Both the position numbers and the translations under genes were made by a program. DNA of 64,000 nt, from the NCBI RefSeq assembly GCF_029639405.1, contig NZ_CP121274.1:372001-436000 (forward strand), in the 5' to 3' direction. This document shows positions 54,280-62,617 of the stretch, piece by piece. Below the pieces are notes generated by a model. That model worked only from the letters and a program-made list of their open reading frames with translations. It ran no database searches and was not told where the DNA came from. This DNA is from Microbacterium proteolyticum. Its GTDB lineage: Bacteria > Actinomycetota > Actinomycetes > Actinomycetales > Microbacteriaceae. Within the stretch, counting starts at the first letter, position 1, and the number at the start of each line of letters is the position of its first letter.

Positions 54280-55790
54280 CCGACTACCCGAACCCCCTGG
54301 TCCCCGGCTTCCACCCCGACCCCTCCGCGGTGCGCGTCGGCGACACCTGGTACCTCGCGACCTCCACGTTCGAGTACCTGCCCGGCATCCCGATCCACCG
54401 CTCGACCGACTTCGTGACGTGGGAGCTCATCGGCCACGTCGCCACTCGTCCGGGGCAGCTCGGCGTCGAGGACGTCCGCACCGCGGGCGGCGCGTGGGCG
54501 CCGACCCTGCGGCACCGCGACGGCGTGTTCCACCTCGTCGTGACGGATGCCATGGGCCGGGGCATGCTGCACTTCACCGCGACCGACCCCGCGGGGCCCT
54601 GGAGCGACGGCGACCTGATCACCGACTCCGAGGGCCGGGCCTCGCTCGACGGCATCGACCCCGACATCGCGTGGGATGCCGACGGCGTCGCCATCATCAC
54701 GTACTCGGGCCTGATCCTCGGCGGCGAGGGGGCGGGGCGTCACCTCGGCATCCTGCAGGCCCGGGTCGACCTCGACACGCACCGCGCGCTCGAGGAACCG
54801 CGGTCACTGTGGTCCGGCACCGGTGGGCAGTTCCCCGAGGCTCCGCACCTGTACGAGATCGACGGGCGCTGGTACCTGCTCATCGCCGAAGGCGGCACCG
54901 AGCGCGGACACGGTGTGTCGATCGCCCGCGCCGATCGTCCCGAAGGCCCGTTCGAGACCGGCCCCGCCAACCCGATCGTGTCGGCGCGATCCACGATCCG
55001 CCCGGTCCAGAACACCGGTCACGGCGATCTCGTCATCGGTCCCGACGGCGAGTGGCTGTGCGTGCTGCTCGGTGTCCGCCCGCGCAGCATGACGCGGGCG
55101 TTCTCGGCGCTCGGTCGCGAGACGTTCGTCACCCGCGTGCAGTGGCACGCGGACGGCTGGCCCACGATGGAACCCGTCACCCTGAACCCGCGCTCCGGCA
55201 CGCGCGTGGACGTGACGTTCTCGCCGGAGGTTCCGCTGGACGGCGAGTGGATCACGCCGCGCCGACTGCCGACCGAGCTCGCCGACCTGACCACCCGCCC
55301 GGGGTGGCTGGTACTGCGGGCCGACGGCTCGAGCCTCGACGACCCGCGCCCGGTGTTCGTCGGTCGCCGCCAGGAGCACCTGACCCAGTCGACCTCGCTC
55401 GACCTGGACTGCACCGCCGGGGTGGGCGGCCTCGCCGTGCGCTACGACGAGAGCTTCCACGTCGAGGTCGAGGCGGGCGCGGGGCGCATCGTCGCCCGCG
55501 CGAACGTCGCCGGTCTCGTGCAGGAGTGGGCGGCATCCGTCGACTCCGACCGCGTCACCCTGCACATCGAGTCGCGCCGCCCCGACGTCGAGCGCGGATT
55601 CGCCCGCACGAGCGACGTCTTCCACCTCGCCGCCACGGTCGACGGCCGGCGCATCGATCTCGCCGAGGTCGACGGTCGGTTCCTGTCGTCGGAGACGGCG
55701 GAATCCTTCACGGGCCGGGTCGTGGGCGTCTACGCCCGCGAGGGCCGAGTGGATGCCGCGCACTGGACCTCCGAGGGGGACGACGCATGA
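54276..55790 (+). CDS. GH43 family beta-xylosidase/alpha-L-arabinofuranosidase
   Basis: The 504-residue enzyme begins NPLVPGFHPDPSAVRVGDTWYLATSTFEYLPGIPIHRSTD, the GH43 subfamily 11/12 opening, with the catalytic base Asp in HPDPS. The pKa-modulating Asp is in GIDPDIAWD and the acid Glu in FPEAPHLYE. The C-terminal 190 residues form the beta-sandwich (DUF1349-like) domain usual for this subfamily. Expected to remove terminal xylose or arabinose. Cytoplasmic. ATG overlap with the preceding gene. Confidence 0.92.
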   Translation: MTDYPNPLVPGFHPDPSAVRVGDTWYLATSTFEYLPGIPIHRSTDFVTWELIGHVATRPGQLGVEDVRTAGGAWAPTLRHRDGVFHLVVTDAMGRGMLHFTATDPAGPWSDGDLITDSEGRASLDGIDPDIAWDADGVAIITYSGLILGGEGAGRHLGILQARVDLDTHRALEEPRSLWSGTGGQFPEAPHLYEIDGRWYLLIAEGGTERGHGVSIARADRPEGPFETGPANPIVSARSTIRPVQNTGHGDLVIGPDGEWLCVLLGVRPRSMTRAFSALGRETFVTRVQWHADGWPTMEPVTLNPRSGTRVDVTFSPEVPLDGEWITPRRLPTELADLTTRPGWLVLRADGSSLDDPRPVFVGRRQEHLTQSTSLDLDCTAGVGGLAVRYDESFHVEVEAGAGRIVARANVAGLVQEWAASVDSDRVTLHIESRRPDVERGFARTSDVFHLAATVDGRRIDLAEVDGRFLSSETAESFTGRVVGVYAREGRVDAAHWTSEGDDA

Positions 55791-58603
55791 GCGCGGTCGA
55801 GGTCACCGTCCGAGCCGAGCTGCGCGACGACGGCCCGTTCGTCGCGACGGCGCTCCCGCGCCTCTCGTGGCGCGTACGGACCGCGACGTCGGACTGGCGT
55901 CAGAGCGGCGCCGAGCTCACCGACGGCGTCGACACGGTCGCGCTCGCGGGCGGGGAGTCGGTGCTCGTGGACTGGCCGTTCCGCCCGCTGACCGCGGGCG
56001 AGGAGCGGGAGGTGCGCGTGCGCGTCACCGACACCGCCGGCGCGATCAGCCCGTGGAGCCCGCCGCTCGCCGTCGCCGCGGGCTTCCTGGACACGGACGA
56101 GTGGATCGCGGCGCCCGTCGGGCTCTCCGACCCCGTGACCGCGGCCCAGCCCGCCCTGATGCGGACCACCTTCCGGCTCGAGCGTCCGGTGCGCCGGGCG
56201 CTGCTGTTCTGGACGGCGCTCGGCGCGGCCGAGCCCGAGATCAACGCGACGCCCGTGAGCGACGACGTGCTCTCGCCCGGATGGACCTCGTACCGCGACC
56301 GGCTCGTGCACGAGACCGTCGACGTCACGGCGCTGCTCAGGGTCGGCGAGAACGTGCTCGGCGCGACGCTCGCCGGCGCCTGGTACACCGAGAAGTACGG
56401 GTTCTTCACCTTCACCGACCGTGTCTACGGCGACCAGCCGTCGTTCCTCGCGCAGCTGCGCGTGACGTACGAGGACGGCACGACCGAGACCGTCGCGGCC
56501 ACCGGCCCCGGGTGGGAGGCCTCGCCGGACGGCCCCGTCCGCGCGAGCGGCATCTACGCCGGCGAGGAGCAGGACCTGGGCCGCACGGGCGAGACCGTCG
56601 CGGACGGCGCGAGCTGGGCCCCCGCCCGCGTCGGCGCCGTCGCCCGCCCGGGGTACGAAACGGTGCCGACGCCCGAGGCGCGCATCGCTCCGCCGGTGCG
56701 GCGCATCCAGTCGCTGCCGGTGGCCGCGCGCCTGCCCACGCCGTCCGGGGGCACGATCCTCGACTTCGGACAGAACCTCGTCGGACGCCTCCGCCTCCGC
56801 GTCCGCGGCGCGGCCGGAACGCGCGTCACGATCCGCCACGCCGAGGTGCTCGACGCCGGCGAACTGGCCCTGCGTCCCCTCCGCAACGCCCGGGCCGAGG
56901 CATCCTTCGTCCTGTCCGGCGGAGACGACGTGCTCGAGAGCCGCTTCACCTTCTACGGCTTCCGCTACGCGCAGATCGAGGGCATCGATGTCGCCGACAC
57001 CGATGTCGACGCCGTCGTGCTGCACAGCGACCTGGTGCGCACCGGCTGGTTCTCGTCGTCGCACGGGCTGCTGGACCGGCTCCACGAGAACGTCGTGTGG
57101 GGCATGCGCGGCAACTTCCTGTCGATCCCGACCGACTGCCCGCAGCGCGACGAGCGACTGGGATGGACCGGTGACCTGCAGGTGTTCGCGCCCACCGCGA
57201 GCTTCCTGTTCGACAGCGCCGGGTTCCTCACGTCGTGGCTGCGCGACCTCGCCCTCGAGCAGGGGCGCCACGACGGCGTCGTCCCGCTCGTGATCCCCGC
57301 GGCGCTGCCGTCCTTCGCCGGTGGCGGCCCCGTCGCCGCGTGGGGCGACGCGGCCACCGTCGTGCCGTCGGTGCTGCACGAACGCTTCGGCGACCGCGCG
57401 GTGCTCGCCGCGCAGTACCCGAGCATGCGTGCGTGGGTCGAGGCCGTTCACCGCGACGCCGGAGACAGCGGACTGTGGGCCGGACGCATGCAGCTGGGCG
57501 ACTGGCTCGACCCGGCAGCCCCGCCCGACAAGCCCGGCCAGGCGAAGGTGGATGCCGACATCGTCGCCACCGCGTGCTTCGCGCGGTCGCTGCGGCTCGT
57601 GGCCGACGCCGCCGCCCTCCTCGGGCACGACGCCGAGGCGAAGCGGTACGGCGACCTGGCCGAGCGCAGCCGCCGCGCTTTCGTGGCGGAGTACGTCACG
57701 CCCGCGGGCCGCATGATGAGCGACGCCCCCACGGCGTACGCGCTCGCTCTCACGTTCGACCTCGTCGAGGACCCCGAGACCCGCCGCGCCCTGGCCGGCC
57801 GCCTCGCGGCCCTCGTCCGCGAGGGCGGGTACCGCATCGGCACGGGTTTCGTCGGCACACCGCTCGTCGCCGACGCGCTGAGCGACGGCGGCCATCTCGC
57901 CGCCGCCGAACGGCTGCTGCTGCAGACCGAGTGCCCGTCCTGGCTGTACCCGGTCACGATGGGCGCCACCACCGTCTGGGAGCGCTGGGGCAGCCTCCTG
58001 CCCGACGGGTCGGTGAACCCGGGTGAGATGACCTCGTTCAACCACTACGCCCTGGGCGCCGTGGCCGACTGGCTGCACCGCACCGTCGCCGGCCTCGCCC
58101 CGGCGACGCCGGGCTACCGTCGCCTCCGGATCGCGCCGCGCCCGCTCGCGACGCTGGAGCATGCCTCCGCGCGGCACGAGACGCCCTACGGCACGACCTC
58201 GGTGGGGTGGCGACGCGAGGGCGACGCGGTCCGCATCACCGCCGTGGTGCCGCCGAACACGACCGCGGAGGTCGATCTCCCCGGCATCCCCGCCGACGGG
58301 ACGACCGCGCCGGCGACCGTGGGATCGGGAACGCACGAGTGGACGGTGACCGTGCCCACGGCCCCGACCGCTCCCCCGCTCCCGGGGCTCGAGGCGTCGC
58401 TGGCCGCCGTCATCGACGACCCGCGCGCGTACGCCGCGCTCCTCGACACGCTCACCGAGGTCGCCCCCGAACGTCTCGGTGCCGTCCGCGACGACACCGT
58501 GTGGGCCGCGGGGCGTCCGCTCGCGAGCGCCCTCATGTTCACCCCGCCCGACGTCCTGGACCGCGTGGACCGCGCCGTCCGCGCGGCCACCGGCGCCGTC
58601 TGA
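55787..58603 (+). CDS. GH78 alpha-L-rhamnosidase
   Basis: The 938-residue protein has the GH78 architecture: N-terminal beta domains, then the rhamnosidase barrel with the diagnostic IPTDCPQRDERLGWTGDLQV (catalytic acid region), and the second signature VWERWGSL with EMTSFNHYALGAVADWLH, which carries the catalytic Glu. A C-terminal beta-sandwich follows. It cleaves terminal alpha-L-rhamnose. No signal peptide. It defines rhamnose as a constituent of the locus substrate. It is in the same operon, with a 4-nt overlap upstream. Confidence 0.93.
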   Translation: MSAVEVTVRAELRDDGPFVATALPRLSWRVRTATSDWRQSGAELTDGVDTVALAGGESVLVDWPFRPLTAGEEREVRVRVTDTAGAISPWSPPLAVAAGFLDTDEWIAAPVGLSDPVTAAQPALMRTTFRLERPVRRALLFWTALGAAEPEINATPVSDDVLSPGWTSYRDRLVHETVDVTALLRVGENVLGATLAGAWYTEKYGFFTFTDRVYGDQPSFLAQLRVTYEDGTTETVAATGPGWEASPDGPVRASGIYAGEEQDLGRTGETVADGASWAPARVGAVARPGYETVPTPEARIAPPVRRIQSLPVAARLPTPSGGTILDFGQNLVGRLRLRVRGAAGTRVTIRHAEVLDAGELALRPLRNARAEASFVLSGGDDVLESRFTFYGFRYAQIEGIDVADTDVDAVVLHSDLVRTGWFSSSHGLLDRLHENVVWGMRGNFLSIPTDCPQRDERLGWTGDLQVFAPTASFLFDSAGFLTSWLRDLALEQGRHDGVVPLVIPAALPSFAGGGPVAAWGDAATVVPSVLHERFGDRAVLAAQYPSMRAWVEAVHRDAGDSGLWAGRMQLGDWLDPAAPPDKPGQAKVDADIVATACFARSLRLVADAAALLGHDAEAKRYGDLAERSRRAFVAEYVTPAGRMMSDAPTAYALALTFDLVEDPETRRALAGRLAALVREGGYRIGTGFVGTPLVADALSDGGHLAAAERLLLQTECPSWLYPVTMGATTVWERWGSLLPDGSVNPGEMTSFNHYALGAVADWLHRTVAGLAPATPGYRRLRIAPRPLATLEHASARHETPYGTTSVGWRREGDAVRITAVVPPNTTAEVDLPGIPADGTTAPATVGSGTHEWTVTVPTAPTAPPLPGLEASLAAVIDDPRAYAALLDTLTEVAPERLGAVRDDTVWAAGRPLASALMFTPPDVLDRVDRAVRAATGAV

Positions 58604-58622
58604 CCCTGAACCGGAGACCCCC

Positions 58623-60407
58623 ATGTTCGACCGCCGCTCGACCTTCGGCGACGCTCTCGACCACCCCGGCGCCCGCGCCGTGCTGGAACGTTTCCTGCCC
58701 GGCGTCGCCGCGTCGCCCATGGCCACGCAGTTCCGCGGCGGCCGCCTCGGGCAGCTCGTCGCGATCGTGCCGAGCCTCGAAGACCTCGACCACCGCGCGC
58801 GGTTCTGGGAAGCGCTCGCCGAGATCGGCGACGGCGACGAGCGACCGCCCTACGCCCCGGCGATCGCGCCGTCGGCGACGTACGAGGGCGAGGACGTCCC
58901 GCGGGCGAGCGCGCGCGTCCGCCCGGCCGCCGCGACCACGATGTGGGGCGTGCTGGAAGTCCGCGTCGACGGCCCCGCGCACGGGAACCCCTTCGTCGAC
59001 GTCGACGCGCACGCCACGTTCCGTCGTCCCGACGGATCGCCCGTCCGGGTCGGCGGGTTCTACGACGGCGACGGCGAGTGGGTGTTCCGGGCGCTCGCGG
59101 ATGCCGAGGGCACCTGGTCGTTCGAGACGGATGCCACCACCCCGTCGCTCGACGGCCTCACCGGAACCGCGGACGTCGGTCCCGCGGCATCCGGGGCCCA
59201 CGGTCCGGTCCGCGTGGACGGTTTCCACTTCCGGCACGCCGACGGCACCCGGCACCGACCGCTGGGGACGACGGCGTACGCCTGGACCCACCAGCCCGAA
59301 GCCCTCCAGGAGCAGACGCTCGCGACCCTCGCCGAGGGCGCGTTCCGCAAACTCCGCATGTGCCTGTTCCCGAAGTCGTACCTGTTCAACGCCAACGAGC
59401 CCGACGACTTCGTCTTCCCCGGGTCGCTGGCCGACGGGTTCGACCTCGAGCGCTTCGACCCGGCGCACTTCCGCCGTCTCGAGCGCCGCATCGCCCAGCT
59501 CGGCGAGATCGGCGTCGAAGCCGACCTGATCCTGTTCCACGCCTACGACCGCTGGGGGTTCGCCGACCTCGGCCCCGCGGTCGACGACCGGTACGTCCGC
59601 TACCTCGTGCGACGGCTGGCGGCGTTCTCGAACGTGTGGTGGTCGCTCGCCAACGAGTACGACCTCGTCTGGGGCAAGGACGAGGACGACTGGGAGCGCA
59701 TCGCCGCCATCGTCGGCGAGGAGGACCCGTTCGGCCACCTCATCTCGATCCACAACTGCCGCCCGTTCTACGACTACACCCGGCCGTGGATCACGCACGC
59801 GAGCATGCAGCGCGTCGACGTCTACCGCACCGCCGAGAACACCGACGAATGGCGCGAGCGCTGGGGCAAGCCCGTCGTCATCGACGAGTGCGCGTACGAG
59901 GGCGACATCGACCAGGGCTGGGGCAACATCACCGGCGAGGAGATGACCCGCCGATTCTGGGAGGGTGCCGTCCGCGGCGGGTACGTGGGCCACGGCGAGA
60001 CCTACCTGCCGGCGCCGGTCGGCGAGGCGGTCATGCCCGCGTCCGCCGGCTCCGACGACGAGGTGCTGTGGTGGGCGAAGGGCGGCGTCCTGCACGGGTC
60101 CTCCCCCGCGCGGATCGCCTTCCTCGAGCGGTTCCTGGCCGCGGTCCCCGACGGCGTGCTCGAGCCCGCGGCATCCGACTGGGACGTGCCGTGGGCGCAG
60201 TCGCCGGATGGGACGGTGCGCGTGGCGTACTTCGGGTTCAACCGCCCGCGGTTCCGCTCCGTCCTGCTCGGCGAGGGCGACTGGGTCATCGACGTCGTCG
60301 ACACCTGGAACATGACGATCGACCGGGTCGACGGCATCCATTCCGGGACCGTCCGGGTCACCCTGCCGGGGCGGCAGTTCGTGGCGCTGCGGGTGTCGCG
60401 CGTCTGA
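58623..60407 (+). CDS. DUF5060/DUF4038/DUF5605 family putative glycoside hydrolase
   Basis: The 594-residue protein has an N-terminal DUF5060-like beta domain (about 100-195), a TIM barrel (about 200-500) and a C-terminal DUF5605-like domain. Likely catalytic glutamates are in WWSLANEYDLVWG and VVIDECAYEGDIDQGWGN, an arrangement shared with apiosidase-type GH140 barrels. Family members are tied to pectin-side-chain breakdown but few have been assayed. It is the final gene of the operon, 19 bp after GH78. Its sugar specificity is unknown. Confidence 0.8.
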   Translation: MFDRRSTFGDALDHPGARAVLERFLPGVAASPMATQFRGGRLGQLVAIVPSLEDLDHRARFWEALAEIGDGDERPPYAPAIAPSATYEGEDVPRASARVRPAAATTMWGVLEVRVDGPAHGNPFVDVDAHATFRRPDGSPVRVGGFYDGDGEWVFRALADAEGTWSFETDATTPSLDGLTGTADVGPAASGAHGPVRVDGFHFRHADGTRHRPLGTTAYAWTHQPEALQEQTLATLAEGAFRKLRMCLFPKSYLFNANEPDDFVFPGSLADGFDLERFDPAHFRRLERRIAQLGEIGVEADLILFHAYDRWGFADLGPAVDDRYVRYLVRRLAAFSNVWWSLANEYDLVWGKDEDDWERIAAIVGEEDPFGHLISIHNCRPFYDYTRPWITHASMQRVDVYRTAENTDEWRERWGKPVVIDECAYEGDIDQGWGNITGEEMTRRFWEGAVRGGYVGHGETYLPAPVGEAVMPASAGSDDEVLWWAKGGVLHGSSPARIAFLERFLAAVPDGVLEPAASDWDVPWAQSPDGTVRVAYFGFNRPRFRSVLLGEGDWVIDVVDTWNMTIDRVDGIHSGTVRVTLPGRQFVALRVSRV

Positions 60408-60465
60408 CGCGCTTCGCTGCGGTGCGGGGGCGTTCGCGCCGTGACTCGTCCCGTCATTCCGACGG

Positions 60466-61713
60466 TCAGACGCGCTGGCGACGCCCCGCCCGCGCCGCGA
60501 ACGCGTCGAGAGCTTCGAGGATCTCTTCGCTTCGCCAGAACGGTCCCAGCTTGTGCTCGGCCTTGGAGCGGACGATACCCGCGTCGACGAGCGCCTTCAG
60601 CGGCGGGTACACGTTGGGCTGGGCGATCCCCAGCGCCCCGGCGGCCGTCGCCGAGTCGAGGACGGGTCGGGACGCGAAGATGTCCAGGAGACGCCAGGCG
60701 CTCGAGTCACGACGGGCGGTCAGCCGATCGTTCCAGGACCCGCGAACCGTGTCGATGTCGGAGACGAGCTCTCGGCTGTTGGACACGGCGCGGAAAGCGG
60801 CGGACGCGAAGGCGCGGACGATCGGGTTGGGGTCTCCCGCACGGTAGGCGGTCAGCGCGGAGTGATACCCGTCGACATCCGCCAGGAGACCCGCGGAGAC
60901 GGGAACAGCGACGTTCCTAGTGACGCCGCGGTAGCGAAGCATCGATTGTGCGAGGGCTCGGCCCGTCCGACCGTTGCCGTCGGTGTAGGGGTGGATCGTC
61001 TCGAACTGCGCGTGGGCGATCGCGACGGAGGTGAGCGAGGGTACGTCCCAGCGCGCCGCGAACTCGGCGAGGTCGTTGATGAGGGCCGCAACGCGTTCAT
61101 GATGAGGCGGGACGAACTCGGCTCCGACGGGCGAGTCCCCTCGCGTTCCGATCCAGTTCTGTTCGCGGCGATACTCGCCGGGAGTGTGTCGGGGCTGCGA
61201 TTCCATCAGAACCCGATGCATCGCCGCGATGCTCGCGGGCGTGATCTGTTCCGCGAGGTCGAGAGCCGCCTGAAGTGAGCGCGTGTTCGCGGCGATCAGC
61301 TCGGCGTTTCGAGACCCCTTGGCCCCGAGCTCGGCCGAGAAGATCGCGCGCGCGGATGCCGTCAGGTTCTCGATCTGCGACGAGGACGCGGCCTCCGAAC
61401 GAAGGAGAACCGGGGCGAACCCGGCGACCCGGCTCCCGAGTTCCGCGTCGAATCGCGCGAGCTCAGCCGCCGCCTCATCGGCGTCGGCGGCGACCTCGGG
61501 GAGCAGCACGGGATGACGCGAGGCGATCATCGGCGGCACGGACGCGTCGTAGGCGACGCTCGCGCGACCCGCGCGTGCGGCGCGGACCCCCATGGCGGCG
61601 GCCGGCACCCACTCCCGTCTCTCGTGATCGATCGCCGGCCAGGACGAGTCGGGCTGCTCCCCCGATTCGCTCGCGGAAGCGTGGTCGGGCGGCGGCAATT
61701 CCGCAGAACTCAT
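60466..61713 (-). CDS. Fic family protein with inhibitory helix and C-terminal winged helix
   Basis: The 415-residue protein has the Fic catalytic loop HPYTDGNGRTGR. An inhibitory motif upstream (S111-x-x-x-E115-N116 in the SSQIEN stretch) places it with class II Fic enzymes, whose Glu blocks ATP. Fic proteins usually AMPylate target hydroxyls. The C-terminal 80 residues (WRLLDIFASRPVLDSATAAGALGIAQPNVYPPLKALVDAGIV) form a winged helix, so it may bind DNA and regulate itself. Its only neighbours are unrelated; no antitoxin gene is visible. A perfect A+T-rich inverted repeat covers its promoter. Confidence 0.88.
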   Translation of the reverse strand: MSSAELPPPDHASASESGEQPDSSWPAIDHERREWVPAAAMGVRAARAGRASVAYDASVPPMIASRHPVLLPEVAADADEAAAELARFDAELGSRVAGFAPVLLRSEAASSSQIENLTASARAIFSAELGAKGSRNAELIAANTRSLQAALDLAEQITPASIAAMHRVLMESQPRHTPGEYRREQNWIGTRGDSPVGAEFVPPHHERVAALINDLAEFAARWDVPSLTSVAIAHAQFETIHPYTDGNGRTGRALAQSMLRYRGVTRNVAVPVSAGLLADVDGYHSALTAYRAGDPNPIVRAFASAAFRAVSNSRELVSDIDTVRGSWNDRLTARRDSSAWRLLDIFASRPVLDSATAAGALGIAQPNVYPPLKALVDAGIVRSKAEHKLGPFWRSEEILEALDAFAARAGRRQRV

Positions 61714-61726
61714 AAGAAGTCCCCAA

Positions 61727-61760
61727 AATTTTATGACTTAAGGCACTATCTCATAAAATT
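61727..61760 (-). promoter_or_regulatory. Inverted repeat over the fic promoter
   Basis: AATTTTATGA (61727-61736) and TCATAAAATT (61751-61760) are perfect 10-bp arms separated by 14 bp. Read on the minus strand, the fic-proximal arm includes TAAAAT, a good -10, and the distal arm overlaps the expected -35. Binding there would block transcription. The related segment CTCATAAG at the start codon could be a third half-site. Confidence 0.6.
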
Positions 61761-61787
61761 AGGCGCGTGCCTTCTGAGGAAGGCAAC

Positions 61788-62516
61788 TCACTCCCCGACG
61801 AGACGCGCGGACGCCGTCGCCATGTGCACGGCCATCGCGGATGCCGCGGCGTCGGCGTCCCGCGCGCGGATCGCGCGGTCGACGGCATCGTGTTCGGCGA
61901 TGGCCCGGGCCGCGTCGTCGGCGCTCTGTACCGCGCGGTCGGCGTAGACCTGCAGCAGCGATCGGACGACGTTGAGCTGGTCGACGAGGAGGGCGTTGCC
62001 GGCGGCGTGGCCGAGGGCGTCGTGGAAGTCGCGGTCGGCTCGCGCGAACGCGCCGAGGTCGTGACGCGACCGGGTCATCTCGGCCAGCGTCGCCGCGATG
62101 CGTTCTCGCGCGGCCTCGTCGGCGCGGTCCGCGGCCAGGCGGGCGACGTAGATCTCCAGCCCCGCGCGGAGGTCGAGGAGTTCAGCGGTGTCGGTGTCGC
62201 CGAGGAGCAGTCCCCAGCGCAGCGTCTGCGGCAGCAGTGAGCTCGCGGTGCCGCGCAGGTACGTGCCCGAGCCGGGCCGGACGTCGACGATGCCGAGGAT
62301 CTCGAGCGCCGCGAGCGCCTCGCGGACGGCCGAGCGCCCGACGCCGAGCGTCGTGGAGAGCGCACGCTCGGCGGGCAAGCGGGTGCCCGGGGCGATAGAG
62401 CCCGTGGTGAAGAGATCGAGCAAGCGGCGGGCGACCTCGCTGACCGGCGACCCCGCGGGGAGGGCCTCGAGTGCGGCCGCGATCTCGTGGCTGCGGTCGG
62501 CGGGGTAGGCGGGCAC
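61788..62516 (-). CDS. GntR family regulator with FCD domain (FadR type)
   Basis: The 242-residue protein has the GntR winged helix (ARRLLDLFTTGSIAPGTRLPAERALSTTLGVGRSAVREALAALEILGIVDVRPGSGTYL) and an all-helical FCD ligand domain from about residue 95. The metal/ligand residues are suggested by DRDFHDALGHAAGN and AEHDAVDRAI. FCD regulators bind carboxylates. It is divergent from an ACS-type MFS carboxylate transporter gene, with a palindromic operator between them; they are a regulator-transporter pair. Start GTG. Confidence 0.9.
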   Translation of the reverse strand: MPAYPADRSHEIAAALEALPAGSPVSEVARRLLDLFTTGSIAPGTRLPAERALSTTLGVGRSAVREALAALEILGIVDVRPGSGTYLRGTASSLLPQTLRWGLLLGDTDTAELLDLRAGLEIYVARLAADRADEAARERIAATLAEMTRSRHDLGAFARADRDFHDALGHAAGNALLVDQLNVVRSLLQVYADRAVQSADDAARAIAEHDAVDRAIRARDADAAASAMAVHMATASARLVGE

Positions 62517-62554
62517 GCCTTCAACCTAGCGCGCCGCCGAAGTCGCGCTTGCAA

Positions 62555-62574
62555 TTGGTCAACCGGTTGGCCAA
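62555..62574. promoter_or_regulatory. GntR/FadR-type operator of the MFS gene
   Basis: TTGGTCAACCGGTTGGCCAA is a 20-bp palindrome with one mismatched pair and matches the TGGT-N-ACC pattern of FadR-type operators. It lies exactly between TTGCAA (62549-62554, possible -35) and TATAGA (62575-62580, possible -10) of the MFS gene, so binding would block that promoter. Confidence 0.7.
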
Positions 62575-62617
62575 TATAGACGAGCGCGCCGATGCGCCCG
62601 AATCGAACGGAGTCAAC

